Part shown: positions 22,111 to 33,600 of the stretch, piece by piece
How the letters are laid out: each line of letters starts with the position of its first letter
How positions within the stretch are numbered: position 1 is the first letter of the stretch
NCBI RefSeq assembly: GCF_023053635.1
Contig: NC_086171.1
Coordinates: forward strand, 46,231,538-46,295,537
Direction of reading: 5' to 3'
Source: Elgaria multicarinata webbii
Lineage: Eukaryota; Chordata; Lepidosauria; Squamata; Anguidae
DNA: 64,000 nucleotides
Made by a program: the position numbers and the translations under genes
Notes under the pieces: model-generated
Database searches by the model: none
What the model saw: only the letters and a program-made list of their open reading frames with translations
Told to the model about the DNA's origin: nothing

Positions 22111-22299
22111 CCATAAAAGATAAGTCACAATGACTCTATGCAACCTGCAGGAACAAAGCCTCTGTTGCTGGAGAGCAGCAATGAAAGTGATCCATTAACT
22201 TGATATTCTCCTTGTGAATTCCCCATGGGCATCCAGTTGGCCATTGTTGGAAACAGTGCTGTACTAGACACATCTTTAGCCTGATCGAGGAGGGCTTTT

Positions 22300-22530
22300 C
22301 TTGAAATCGATCCTATGCATGCTTGGCTTGGGAATATGCCCCATTGAACTAAGTGGGAATTACTTCTATGTAAACATGCATAGGGGTGCTGTGACTTATT
22401 ATTGGGCTGACTCTGGCTGATTGCAGCAGACATGACCTCGAAAGATCTACATCATGGACAGTGTAATCCTGTGCTTGCTTACTCAGAAGCAAGTCCCACT
22501 GTTATGTTCAATGTGATTTGCTCTAAATAA
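22300..22530. repeat. Copies of the short 'cccattg...ttacttc...catgcatagg' repeat
   Basis: ATGCATGCTTGGCTTGGG, ATTACTTCTATGTAAACATG then CATAGGGGTGCTGTGA, and CAGAAGCAAGTCCCACTG. Two adjoining copies of the widespread palindromic repeat listed at 14610. Confidence 0.4.
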
Positions 22531-22758
22531 AGAGCCAGTGTGATGTAGAGCCTTATTACACAAGGCATTTATTGTGTGCTTGTGATTCCTCACTCACAGT
22601 AGTTTACACAATGTCATTCTCCTCCAGGGTCTCTCTTGTGCTTTGCAACTATGATAGCTTTTTTATTATTATTCTAATAATAAGGACAATCTGGTATTTC
22701 TGTGAATGGCAGCATGAAATCCTAGTGTATTTGCGGAATTCCATTATACCACAGCACC

Positions 22759-22808
22759 ACTTTTCTATATGTTCCATTTTCTATATGTAATGGAACATAT
22801 AGAAAAGT
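22759..22808. repeat. Perfect 20-nt inverted repeat
   Basis: ACTTTTCTATATGTTCCATT pairs exactly with AATGGAACATATAGAAAAGT across a 10-nt spacer that itself repeats TTCTATATGT. It would form an AT-rich hairpin. No transposon ends were seen around it. Confidence 0.8.
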
Positions 22809-22907
22809 AGAGAGGGAAAAAAACATGTGTAAAAGAGCTGATCTTGAATCCCACAAAGAATCTGGAAGCAGCAGCCTGGCTGAGGCGGACAGTTAAAAGC
22901 CTCATGT

Positions 22908-23092
22908 AGAGTGTCAGTCTCCGACTTGTGAGTTCCAGGTTCTATCCTCCACTCAGCCATGAAACTTACTGGGTGATTTTGGGTAGTCTAACCTAACTCG
23001 CACGATTGTTGCTGTGAGAATAAAATGGAGAGACCATGCAAAGCCACCTCGGGGTTCTTGCAAGAGGGAACGGGAAAGGTGGTATACATGAA
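22908..23092 (+). mobile_element. Sauria-type tRNA-derived SINE
   Basis: GTCAGTCTCCGACTTGTGAG then TTCCAGGTTCTATCCTCCAC (B-box region of the tRNA-like head), CTCAGCCATGAAACTTACTG, AGAATAAAATGGAGAGACC and the end GGAAAGGTGGTATACATG. It abuts the VIM CpG island. Confidence 0.75.
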
Positions 23093-23780
23093 CAGCGTTA
23101 TGAGGAGCCACAAACGCAATTTCCGTTAGGAGCACCAACGCACGAAAGGCCCTGCAACCTCATCTGAAGATGTGTCAGGCGGCAGCGTTACCAGCCAACA
23201 ACGGACCAAGAACCTTCCTCTCCCGCATGAGATAGGGCACGCGGTTGTTAACATGTGGCATCGATTGATAACACGCGCTCTCGCTTCGCGGTCTCGGAGC
23301 AGCCTGGCTACGCGGGCCTCGAGCAGCGACTCTCCTTTCCTCCGGCGGTGGCGCCGAGCGCCGGGGACTCCCCGACCACACAGCGAAGGGGGAATCCCCG
23401 CGCTTTTGCGAGGAAGTCCGCCACCGCCTCCGCTTTTTCCGCTTCCCAAAAATCGTGAGCGAGGGAGACGGGGCGTCTCTCGCCCAGCCCTGGCTGGGGG
23501 AGGCGGCGTCCTTTCCCTCCGCATTCGACGGGCCAACTTGTCCCGTCGCGCGCCCTCCCGCACCGCGATCCGAGCTCCGCTGCACTTCCCAGACTGTTTT
23601 TCAGCGGGAGCCCCCCAGCTTCTGCAAGCAGCTGCGGCTGGGCTGGGCTGCGCCTTCCCCGCAGCCCCCCCCCCATCTGTTTCCACTCTTCTCCCTCCGA
23701 CCCATAGTGTGATCACAAATCAGGGGTCGAGTCTGTGCCGGCCACGCCCTCCGTCTTGCCCCACCGCGACTCCCCCCACT

Positions 23781-23803
23781 TCATCATCATCATCATCATC
23801 ATC
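23781..23803 (+). repeat. (TCA)n microsatellite in the CpG island
   Basis: About seven TCA units, roughly 200 bp upstream of the VIM TATA box. Confidence 0.9.
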
Positions 23804-23944
23804 TGCGTCCCGGAGTAACCCCTCCTCCTCCTCCGGCTTCTCCTTTGCTCGGTGGCCATGAAGCCGCGCTGTGGCTGATGAGCCCCACCCTCGCCACCGC
23901 GCGAAGAGCCCCCGTGAGCGCCAGCGCAATTCCGGGGCGTCGGG

Positions 23945-23949
23945 ATTGG
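23945..23949 (-). promoter_or_regulatory. Inverted CCAAT box of the VIM promoter
   Basis: ATTGG on the plus strand, in GGGATTGGTGG, lies about 40 bp upstream of the TATA box. Position and flanks fit an NF-Y site. A GGGCGTG KLF/Sp-type box (about 23972-23978) lies between it and the TATA box. Confidence 0.6.
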
Positions 23950-23985
23950 TGGACGGCTTGTTGGACGGCGAGGGCGTGACCAGCC

Positions 23986-23993
23986 TATATAAG
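23986..23993 (+). promoter_or_regulatory. TATA box of VIM
   Basis: TATATAAG within CCTATATAAGCGCC, 119 bp before the start codon. Transcription should begin about 25-30 bp downstream, near 24015-24020, giving a 5' UTR of roughly 95 nt. Vimentin genes are known to combine a TATA box with a CpG island. Confidence 0.8.
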
Positions 23994-24111
23994 CGCCGAG
24001 CGCAACCGCACAGCCTCCCTCGCGCCTCTGCCTCCACCAGTGTGCACCGGCCCCCCGAGCCCTCGAAGTCGCTGCCGCACCGGGACCGGACACCCCCTCC
24101 GGATTACAAAG

Positions 24112-24665
24112 ATGAGCACCGTAAACAGCCGCCAAAGTTCCTCTTACCGCCGTATGTTCGGGGGCGGCAGCCGGCCCAGCACCTCCGGCAGCCACCGCTA
24201 TGTCACGTCCTCGAGCCGCTACTCGGTGGGCAGCGCCATCCGGCCAAGCAGCGTCCGCATGGTCTCGTCCGCGCCCGGCGGGATATACGCGACCAAGTCG
24301 GTGCGGTTGCGCAGCAGCCTGCCGCCCATGCGCCTGGTCGGCGATGCCGGCGTGGATTTTTCCTTGGCCGACGCCATCAACTCCGAGTTCAAGGCCAACC
24401 GCACCAACGAGAAAGTCGAGCTGCAGGAGCTCAACGACCGCTTCGCCAACTACATCGACAAGGTCCGCTTCCTCGAGCAGCAGAACAAGATCTTGCTGGC
24501 CGAGCTCGAGCAGCTGAAGGGCAAAGGCACGTCCCGCCTGGGCGACCTCTACGAGGAAGAGATGCGCGAGCTCAGGCGGCAGGTGGACCAGATCACCAAC
24601 GATAAGGGCCGAGTGGAGGTGGAGAGGGACAACCTGGTAGACGACATCATGCGCCTGCGGGAGAA
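24112..24665 (+). CDS. VIM: VIM coding exon 1 (head and coil 1A/1B start)
   Basis: This exon encodes residues 1-184 plus two bases of codon 185. It ends GAGAA before a GTAAGG donor, and the split Lys codon is completed by the first base of exon 2. It is GC-rich, unlike the later exons, because it lies within the CpG island. It contains the whole head domain, the helix-initiation motif and most of coil 1. The RLRSS phospho-motif (residues 65-69), matching human Ser72/Ser73, is kept. Confidence 0.97.
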
Positions 24666-27600
24666 GTAAGGGCCTGCCGCTGGGGAGGGTGGAGGGGCGA
24701 GGGAGGCTGCTGGGAGGCTGCTGCGAGCCTGGGGACCCGGGGACTGAGCGCCCGGGGACGGGGTTCAGCCGCGCGGAAGGCTTCCGTTTCTTTTGGGGAG
24801 ACTTGTGCTGCCAGGCTCTTTGCCCTCACGATAGGGTCTTGCCCTGGGGACCCGCTCTCCATCATTGAGTAGTTGGTATATATGGGTGGAAGTGAATAGC
24901 TGAGGCGCTTCCCGGGTCTACTTTCGCAGGAAGTTGCAGTGGGTGGGTAGCTGGAGCTGCCAGCAGTAAGGCTGCAACTGATTGCTGAGTTCGCTTCTGC
25001 AAAAGAAACGGGGGGAGGGGGGAACCCGCCCTTTTCTCAGCTGAACAGCTGCCCAAAATTAATTGGGCAGCAAATTCTTTTTAATGAAGTATTTTTAACA
25101 CAAGTGCATATAAATGCACATGTTTAACATTCTCTTAAGAGGCCATCCTTTTCTCTCTGTAATTATACATAGGAACGCCTCTTCTAAGAAGTTGCCTGTA
25201 TGTTTGTCACCTAACGCCAAAGACAATGTACTCCTTGCTTCAAAGTGTTTTTATTCCTGTGCAAATGTATGCAGGCGAATTATATGCTAGATTCATTCAT
25301 ATTCTTTGGTGGAGTTGTGTCCCTTGTTAAGAGTTGGATAGTCTTCACTTCCATGCTTGGAATGAACTGGACATGCCAGTCCTAAGCAAACATAAAATTC
25401 CAATGGTTCATCCCTTTATCATTCAAAAGCTTGTGGGAGTCTGTCAGATGAGTTGATTCAGAATTGCTCACAGCAAACTTTTCCGGAGCCCAGCGTGTGA
25501 AAGAAATCTTGCTGCCGGCTGGAAGCAACAGTAAATGTCTTTGTTGAGAAGAAAGCTCCTGGTGGTCTTCTTCCCACAGGCAGCACAAAGAACAAATGAT
25601 AAAAGTTCCTTCCTTTATTTTTATCTTTTTCATGGCAAGCCTACGAATGCCTATTCGGAATGAATTCCTATGGGGTGTGGCTTACTTCTAAGTAAGAATG
25701 CATAGGATGTAGCTGTAAGGTTCCATCCTATGCAGGTTTATTTAAGTGCGAGTCCTATCCAGTTCAATCCAGTATTTGCATCCACTATTTATGCCTGAGT
25801 TATTGTGTATAAAATTGTAGCCCAGTGCTGTAATTCTGTACATACTTATTTTGGAGTAAATAATCCCGTTGAATTCATTGAGAATAGGGTTTTTTTCTTA
25901 GTACTTCTGAGTAGACATGTGTAGGATTGCACTGTCAGGGTCTGACCACAGTTGCATCCATTTTGGCTGGTGTTTTAGTCATGTAGTTAGAAGCTGCCAC
26001 GTCCCTACCAGAATTACAAGGTCTGGGTCTGGTCTAACTGAATTACTGGCTTGGAGAGCTGATGCGGCTTTCTGAAAACCTCCCTTTTTAGCAGTATGTG
26101 AATTTGCAAGACTAGGTAAACAAACTACAATGTAGGTCAATTTTCTTGCTTGCTTGAATTCAGTGGGCAATCCTTTTGGCAGGGTTTGTGCTAGGGTTAT
26201 TGGTGGATTAATGCGGCCATTACTGCAGATCTGCTCCGAGTCTGATCATTTAGTAATAAAAATGGAGTCACACAATTCAAGGAATGGGATGCTTTTGTTT
26301 GGAAGCCTCCTCTCCTCTCCTCTCCTCTCCTCTCCTCTCCCACCCGTCCCTGTCCTTGCTCTAATGGGTGTGTCTGTCAAATCTAACATTCTCTTCGTTG
26401 ACTTGTTATACATCTTTGAATGTTTCTTTCTTTTCTAGACTTCAAGATGAGATGCTCCAGAGAGAAGAAGCTGAAAACAATCTGCAGTCTTTCAGACAGG
26501 TTTGTAGTAGTTATCTGTTTTTTAAAGAAAGTTTTAAACATATGCGCAAGATCTAGACCTTAGAGTTTAAAAGTGGAATTTTAAAGCCATCTAGTGGCTG
26601 AAAAAAGAGATAAGAGCACCAATTCTTTGGCATGGATTCATTAAGCACTCATGAAAAGCTGTGATGATTCCTTTGATGATTTCAGCTTTGTTTTGTTCTA
26701 ACAAATGTGTTTTTGGGTTTTTAGCAGTAAAACGTAATATACGCCTTCATGGGTCAGAGCAAAGGCCTATCTAGGTCAGCATTCTTTGTTACACAGTGGT
26801 CAAGCATATGTTTCTGGAAAGTAGAACATTAGTGCAAATACCTTTCCCCACTATTCTTCTCCAACAACTGGAATTTAGAGGCATGCTACCTCTGAACTTG
26901 GAGGTAGCATCTAGCCATGATGACAAGTAGCTATGTTGAGTAAAATCTTACATATTTGTACGTATCTATACACATTCTATAAGCAGTACAGGGTCTTGTC
27001 GCACCTTAAAGACCAGCAAATTTGTTCTGGCAAAAGTTTTCATAGACAGTGGGTAAAATGCAACATAAGTTCTACTTAGCGCAGACCCATTGAAATGAGT
27101 TGGGTATCAATTAACTTTACACACAGTGTCCCTGAAAGTTTGTACCGGAATAATTTTTTTAGTCTTTCAGGTGTCACAAGTCTCTTGTTTTTGTTGAAAC
27201 CAATAATGTTAGTATCCCCCTGGAAATTTTTACATGTATAAAATGCAGTACTTAAGTATTAACTTGCTAGGGTATGCTTATTAACACCCAGCATGTATAT
27301 ACTGCATGTAAGTTTTTGGCATATACTGGGAAAGGTCCAGTCTTGGTCATACCTAGAGTAGACCCATTGAAATTAATGGGACAAGTAAGCCCTAACTAAC
27401 TTAAGTCCCATTGATTTCATTTTGATTAAATCTAGATCTGCCCACTGTCTCTGTAGTAACCCTGAAAGTTAAAGGAAATGTCTTGCCCAGGACTGGTTTA
27501 TGAGTTTGTGGCTGTGAGACTTGAACTGAAAACTTTTCACTCATGATCTTGGGCACTGAGTTGTACTTTCTGTGCTTCGATTAACAGTGGCACTTCTGAG

Positions 27601-30600
27601 CATGTAGAAGACTTAAACCTTAAAAACTGTTTGTTCTACCAAACCTTCCAGGGGCCAAGTATTGTCTCTGTTTTTATCAAAGTCTAGCCGTGTTACACAG
27701 TGAAGTTGTGTGGAATCCGTTTTTCTGATTGGTAAGGGTGAAAGGGAGCCATCTGTTCAGTTCGCTCGGCTGAAAGGTATTAATGGTTTCTATGGGATTC
27801 ACTATGGAATGCAGATGCCGGCATTACAGCGAGTGTGGTGGCAGCAGATTGAAATAATAGAAGCCTTTGTATTCTGGGGTGCTTATAGCAGGCTGCATTC
27901 TTACTGAATGTGTAATGATGTAAGCATATTTTAGAAACCCACAAATTAGAAGCATTGGTCATTTTGTCCATCCTCTCTGCTTCTAAGCAGAATGAGACTG
28001 CAATTAAATCTTTGGAAGCAATGTGATTTCAATAAATCAGCTGGGATGAACTAAGTTGGGCAGGCCAAAATCTTACGAAATAAATTGCATTTTGCAATCA
28101 CAATGTATGCAAATTCATTGCCTGTTTAAGAATTTTTTTTCAAGTTTTTGAACTAGATGCTCACAATTTGAGATGGAAGATACCCCCTTAGCCTTCAATC
28201 TTATGTATGCGCTTTCCTGAGAGTAAGTCCCATTGTAATAAATGGGAATGACTTCTGAGAAGGCATGCGTAGGGTTGTGCTGTTAGTTGGTTTCAGCCCT
28301 ACAAGCAATGGGTGCCTATCATTTGAAAAAGAGGTCATAAGGGGCTCAGTTATCAACCCCAGATTCTGTAACTCTCCCTGGTGGGTAACCAAACCAGGTC
28401 TAATCAGAGACAATAGCATCAGTCTTGGAATTTAATTGGAGCACTTAAGATACTTTACTTAAAAAGTAATACACAATTTAAGAATTTGCCTGGTGGTTAC
28501 ATGAGCTGAAATGTTTGAGCACAAGTGATACAGATTAAAGACAAATGAAAGCGCCTTGCATTGGATGGTTTTATGAACATCGTTTGGAAGATCTTAAGTG
28601 ATTACATTGGTAGCAGTGAAATGAGATATAGAATAAACTTGAGATAAAACAAGAAGTGTGCAGCTGTCAACATGATATTATGAAAGTAGGAAGTAAAATG
28701 GCTTGTTGGACTACCAAGATAGCTGGCTAAATGATATGATTTCCACTTGGGATTCTCCTGCACATTACTTTGGGTGCATGTTTAGACAGAATTTAAAGGT
28801 GTGATCCTATGCATGCTTAGACAGGAAAAAAAAGTCCTATAACTTGCTACCTGCCCCATTCAGCTATGGCTGGGTCATGCTGGGAGGTGTAGGACTCATT
28901 TCTGTCTAAACATGCATAGGATTGCACCTTTAAACTTTAAAGGATAAAGCGCTACTAAGACATGAGAGTAAGTCTCATTGAACTCCATGGCACTTATGTT
29001 CTGTGTAGGCATGTGTATGATTGTACTATAAGTTTTCCCTAAGGCATTTAAAAGTTAAATATCTAGGAGCCAACGCATAGAAATTAATAACTTAATCTAA
29101 AATTTAAGCTTACAGCATTAGAAGGGTTAACTGGAATGGGAAGTTAACTAACTGTTCCTGGATTTAGGAATACTATTTAAGTTCTAACTTTAGGTTCTAA
29201 GGTAACTATAACTTAAAACTATTAGAATAGAATTGTAAAGGGTTAACTATGCCTAAGAATTCTATTGTGGCCAAGAACTCTTGGTTCCAATGGAGGAGTG
29301 GTCCAGCAAAGAATTAGCATACACTTAAAGAAAAGTGGCTCTTCAGGATGGGAATGTGCCTTGATCTCCACCACATGGACTGCTGTATGTTTGTCCTGGT
29401 CAAAGCTGGATCCTACCATTTCACCAATAAGGGATGCAATGCGTGGATCTCAGCTGTTAAAGGGACAGACCAAAAACAATTTCTAAAAAGCACTGTTATC
29501 ATTTAGTGCTTCCATCTAAAAAAGGAAATAAACCAAAAATAAAAGCTCGGGTAAATAAATACCAGCATCTAACTTGAAAAAAGGAATATAATCAATACCA
29601 CCATTAAATCCTGTCCTTCCCCTTCCTCCTTCCCACCCCTTCCACTGAGCCCTTGTTAGATGGGCCAAACACCCATCTATCAAAAATACAGAGGAGGAGA
29701 AGCATGGAGGCGCCAATTGTCTCTGTGGTCTTCCTGCTCTTCATAGGATTCCCATTAGCCCCTGAGTACGGAGGGCTTCAGGATAGGATTGTGCCCTTAG
29801 CTATACTTGCCAGTTAGACTATTGGATGCTTTGATGCAACTAAAGCCTGATGTTTATTTAGTTTCAACATTGTAAGGTTAGGCACTGAGGAGGTGGGTGC
29901 CGGGATGCAGGGAATGGAGCAAGCGTATGCAGCCCCACTCCCCTACACACCTTGAAGCTCTCACGTGTTCAGGAGAATGCCTGTAGAGAGCTCCAGTCAT
30001 GGTGGAGATGTCATCTAGTAAGTTTCTGTAACTCGCATCCAGTAAACAAAACTAAAACAGGGCCATGTTGGTTTTTAAATGCTTTTTTCCAATAGGCAAA
30101 ATAGTTGAAATGCAAGACTGAATTGTAGGGTGTGGGATTCATTAGTGTTCATAGTTTTGAACACTATGCTCAAAACTAATTTCAAGCTTTACGTGGAAGT
30201 TACTGAATCATGACCATGACAGCTCAGTAGTATATCCCTTACCATGTTTAGATTCTAAGGAGAAAAATATGAAAGCACTGAGAGCCGTTAGCTTGCTTGA
30301 AGATCCGTAAAACCTTCCTGGGGATAGTCACCTGGAAAAAGTTAACTACAACTTTATTTTTAGATTTGACTGGTAGTCATTCATTGTTACTAATTCATGC
30401 TGCAAAACAATGCATTTCTAAAAATGGGAAACTCTCTGCAGAAAATGATGGCAGTGAAAAATGTGTTGCCTAAATTGTTCACTTCCAAAAAAAATTCCAT
30501 GGAAAATGGTCATACACATCCCCGCCACCCAACCACACAGAAATACTGGAAGGAAATGGAGTCTGGTCACTGTTTACTTAGATAGTTATCACCATAAGCT

Positions 30601-33600
30601 TAAAGATATTGGTTTGGATCCAGATTCAGTTGGCATCTGAACTTACTTAAAGGTTTTCTTCCTTTCTTTCCTCAGGATGTTGACAATGCCTCCTTGGCCC
30701 GTCTGGATCTTGAACGTAAAGTCGAGTCCCTGCAAGAAGAGGTTGTGTTCTTGAAGAAGCTTCATGATGAGGTAAATTGACCTTGGTCAAGCTTTTGAAT
30801 GCGGATTCCTGGGAAATGAATAGCATTGGCAAATGTTCCAACCTCTGGCTTTTCTTCTTTCTTTCTGGAAGGAAATCCGTGAGCTTCAGGCCCAAATCCA
30901 GGACCAGCATATCCAAATTGATATGGATGTTGCCAAACCAGATCTCACTGCTGCCTTGCGTGATGTGCGTCAACAATATGAAAGCGTTGCTAATAAGAAC
31001 CTTCAGGAAGCTGAAGAATGGTACAAATCTAAAGTAAGTGGAAGTCTTATCTGAAGGCCCCTGTGGAAATACATTTTAATTACAGGATTTCTCAATAGAA
31101 TTTTAATCGAAGAAAATAATCTGTAGTTCATCATCTCATTATAACTATCAAACAAGTCTCAGTACCACAAGAACTCTGCCTTAAACTACAGTATACCGCA
31201 GCCTTTCTTTTGGAATATTAGTTTCTCATATTTGTATAAGAAATTTATATCCTGGAGTTTGTCTCAGAAGAGAAACACAATGTAGTTCACATCTTTCAGT
31301 AAAAAAAAAATCATGAAATACAAAACAATTAAAACACAGCCATCATTCCATTAAAAATTACAGTGAGGAACAAAAATATTTCTCTTCAGTTTTTCTCATG
31401 TAAGGGAGGGGGTGTCACTTAAGCCACAAGATCTGACTGGAAACTAAAATCACAATCCTATGCATATCTACTCAGAAGTAAGTCTAATTGTGTTCAGTGA
31501 GACTTACTCCCAGGTAAGTGTGTATAGGAATACAGCCTAAGTTTTCCCTGGCATGATAAAACAACCAGCTCTTGCCACATGAAGTACATCCAAAAAATAT
31601 TCAGCATAGTTTAGGGTTAAAAAAATACCTCATAGTGATTTCATCGTGTCAAAGAAAACCAGCCCAAAATTTTGTAAAACCTCTCTAGAACTGCATTTGT
31701 TCAAGGGCAGTACATAAATATTTTAAGCAAATCAAATAAGAGCTGTGTTCCTTGAGAAATAGAGCTATTTGCCTGTGCAGTGGCTGAAAATACTGGGAAA
31801 TGTATTTACAGAATTGAGAGTTGAATGGTTCTAAGAATGTATTCCCCACAAAACTAGAGGGTAGACTACACATTCAGCTCAATTGGCTTTCTTGCTACCG
31901 GATTAAAGGGCAGGGTCTTCGTTCCTTTGCATCTTGCCCTGTTCTGAAGAGGTAGTTGCAGCGCAGAAACATGACTTCTGCATTGTTGCTAAGGTGCATC
32001 TATGGGTCTGGTTACGTTGTTAGAAGCAGTTGGAATTCTATGGGGATGTCTCTGTATTGTAAACAAAGGCCCTGCAGACAAAGAACAGGAGGTCAGATTG
32101 CAATCTTGCAAACCAAGCCAGTTAAAATATGGGAATTTCGAATAGTATGCAAGTCTCAATGAATCTTAATTATGCATAGCCTGTTCCATCAAAAGAGACT
32201 TGCCCAGAAAGTTATTAACCTGCATTTGGCTTCTACAGATTAAGTCATATAATATTAAATCTTTGCACTAGCTTTTAGTTGCCTAGTCCAGGGGTGGGGC
32301 ATCTAAGGCCTTGGGGCCAAATTCGGTCCTTCTGGGACCTCAGTCTAGCCCTCCAGGGTTCCCCAGATGGTCACACCCTTCCCCTGGCTCCACCCCCTTT
32401 TGCCCAACCACCAATCATTTGGTGGTTTCCTGGCCTTTCTACAGCTTTCCTCCCATTTTAAAAGCTTGAAATACCTCCCTTAAATCTTAGGTTATATTTG
32501 TATATTTGGCCCCGCCTCCTTTGCCTTTAGCCCCGCCTGCCACTAGAATGTGCCCCTTCCCCCAAGGCTTTGTTGCAATTGGATTAGGCCCCCAAGGCTG
32601 AAAGCACTTCCTCACCCTGGCTTAGTCCTTCATCTGCACGCATTGGCTGAAAGGCTGGCAATTCTTTTACTCCTAAAACGTTGGTCCTGTTCTTAACCTC
32701 GTGTGTTGGTATTAGTTTGCAGATCTGTCTGAAGCCGCTACCCGGAACAATGATGCCCTGCGCCAGGCCAAACAAGAAGCTACTGAGTACCGCAGGCAAA
32801 TTCAGTCTCTCACCCTTGAAGTGGATGCACTTAAAGGAACTGTAAGTGAAAGAGGCCGCATTATTGTGAACCGCCCAGAGAGCTTTGGCTATTGGGCAGT
32901 ATAGAAATGTAATAAATAAATTAATTAATTAATAAATTATTAGCTGTTAAAGATGCCCCTTGACGGGAAGGTGTTTGCTTTTTTCTGCACAATAGTACTT
33001 AATTGCTCAGTATCGTACTTCTCTGGCTTTTCCGTGGGGGACCAGAAGAGCCAAGCATGAGGCCACCCAAGAATCCATTAGACTTCTCCCCCCCACTCTA
33101 CTCACCTGCCCGCCAACCTGCGAGACTTACCTGAGGCCTCTGTGCGCTGGTGAACCACCCTTCCACCCTCCCAGGCACTCTGCTTTGCCCCCATCCAGCT
33201 ATGTTTATGTATCCTCTTGAAGTCCTTCTCATAGCTCGGAACCTCCAGTGTGTCATAGCTCAGAGCCTCCACGCCACACATTGCCACGGATCACCTTAGC
33301 GTTTTTTCAAAGTGTAGATAGGTCTGCATTGCTCAGGAAAATCGATAACGACCAAGAAAAAGAACAGAACATAAATACAGTGCAGTATGGCAAAATAGAC
33401 CTTTATAAAACAAACAAACCCAACTATTGATATTTATTGTAATGAATTCCCATAGTCCAACTTCCTTGAGCCAGGTGCTCTCCAGATGTCTTGGACTGCA
33501 ACTCCCATCATTCCTAGCCTGCATGGCCATCTGGAAAACATCTGTTTGGAGAAGGCTGATGTGGGCCAGCATTTTGAAGTTGGACTGGAATTGGATATGG

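Larger units (their letters stand above)
23170..24840. promoter_or_regulatory. CpG island over the VIM promoter and exon 1
   Basis: Base composition changes sharply near 23170 from AT-rich repeats to GC-rich sequence dense in CG dinucleotides. It stays so through exon 1 and fades in early intron 1. The half upstream of the TATA box (about 800 bp) is long for one promoter and may also start an antisense or divergent transcript, as VIM-AS1 does in human; that part is inference. Long open frames on both strands here are composition artefacts. Confidence 0.85.

Noticed and set aside
23126-24605. Long open frames on both strands (up to 244 codons) in and upstream of VIM exon 1
   Set aside because: They are shadows of GC-rich composition. 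Their translations are Pro/Arg/Ser-rich without domains, and the plus-strand one overlaps the VIM frame out of phase.
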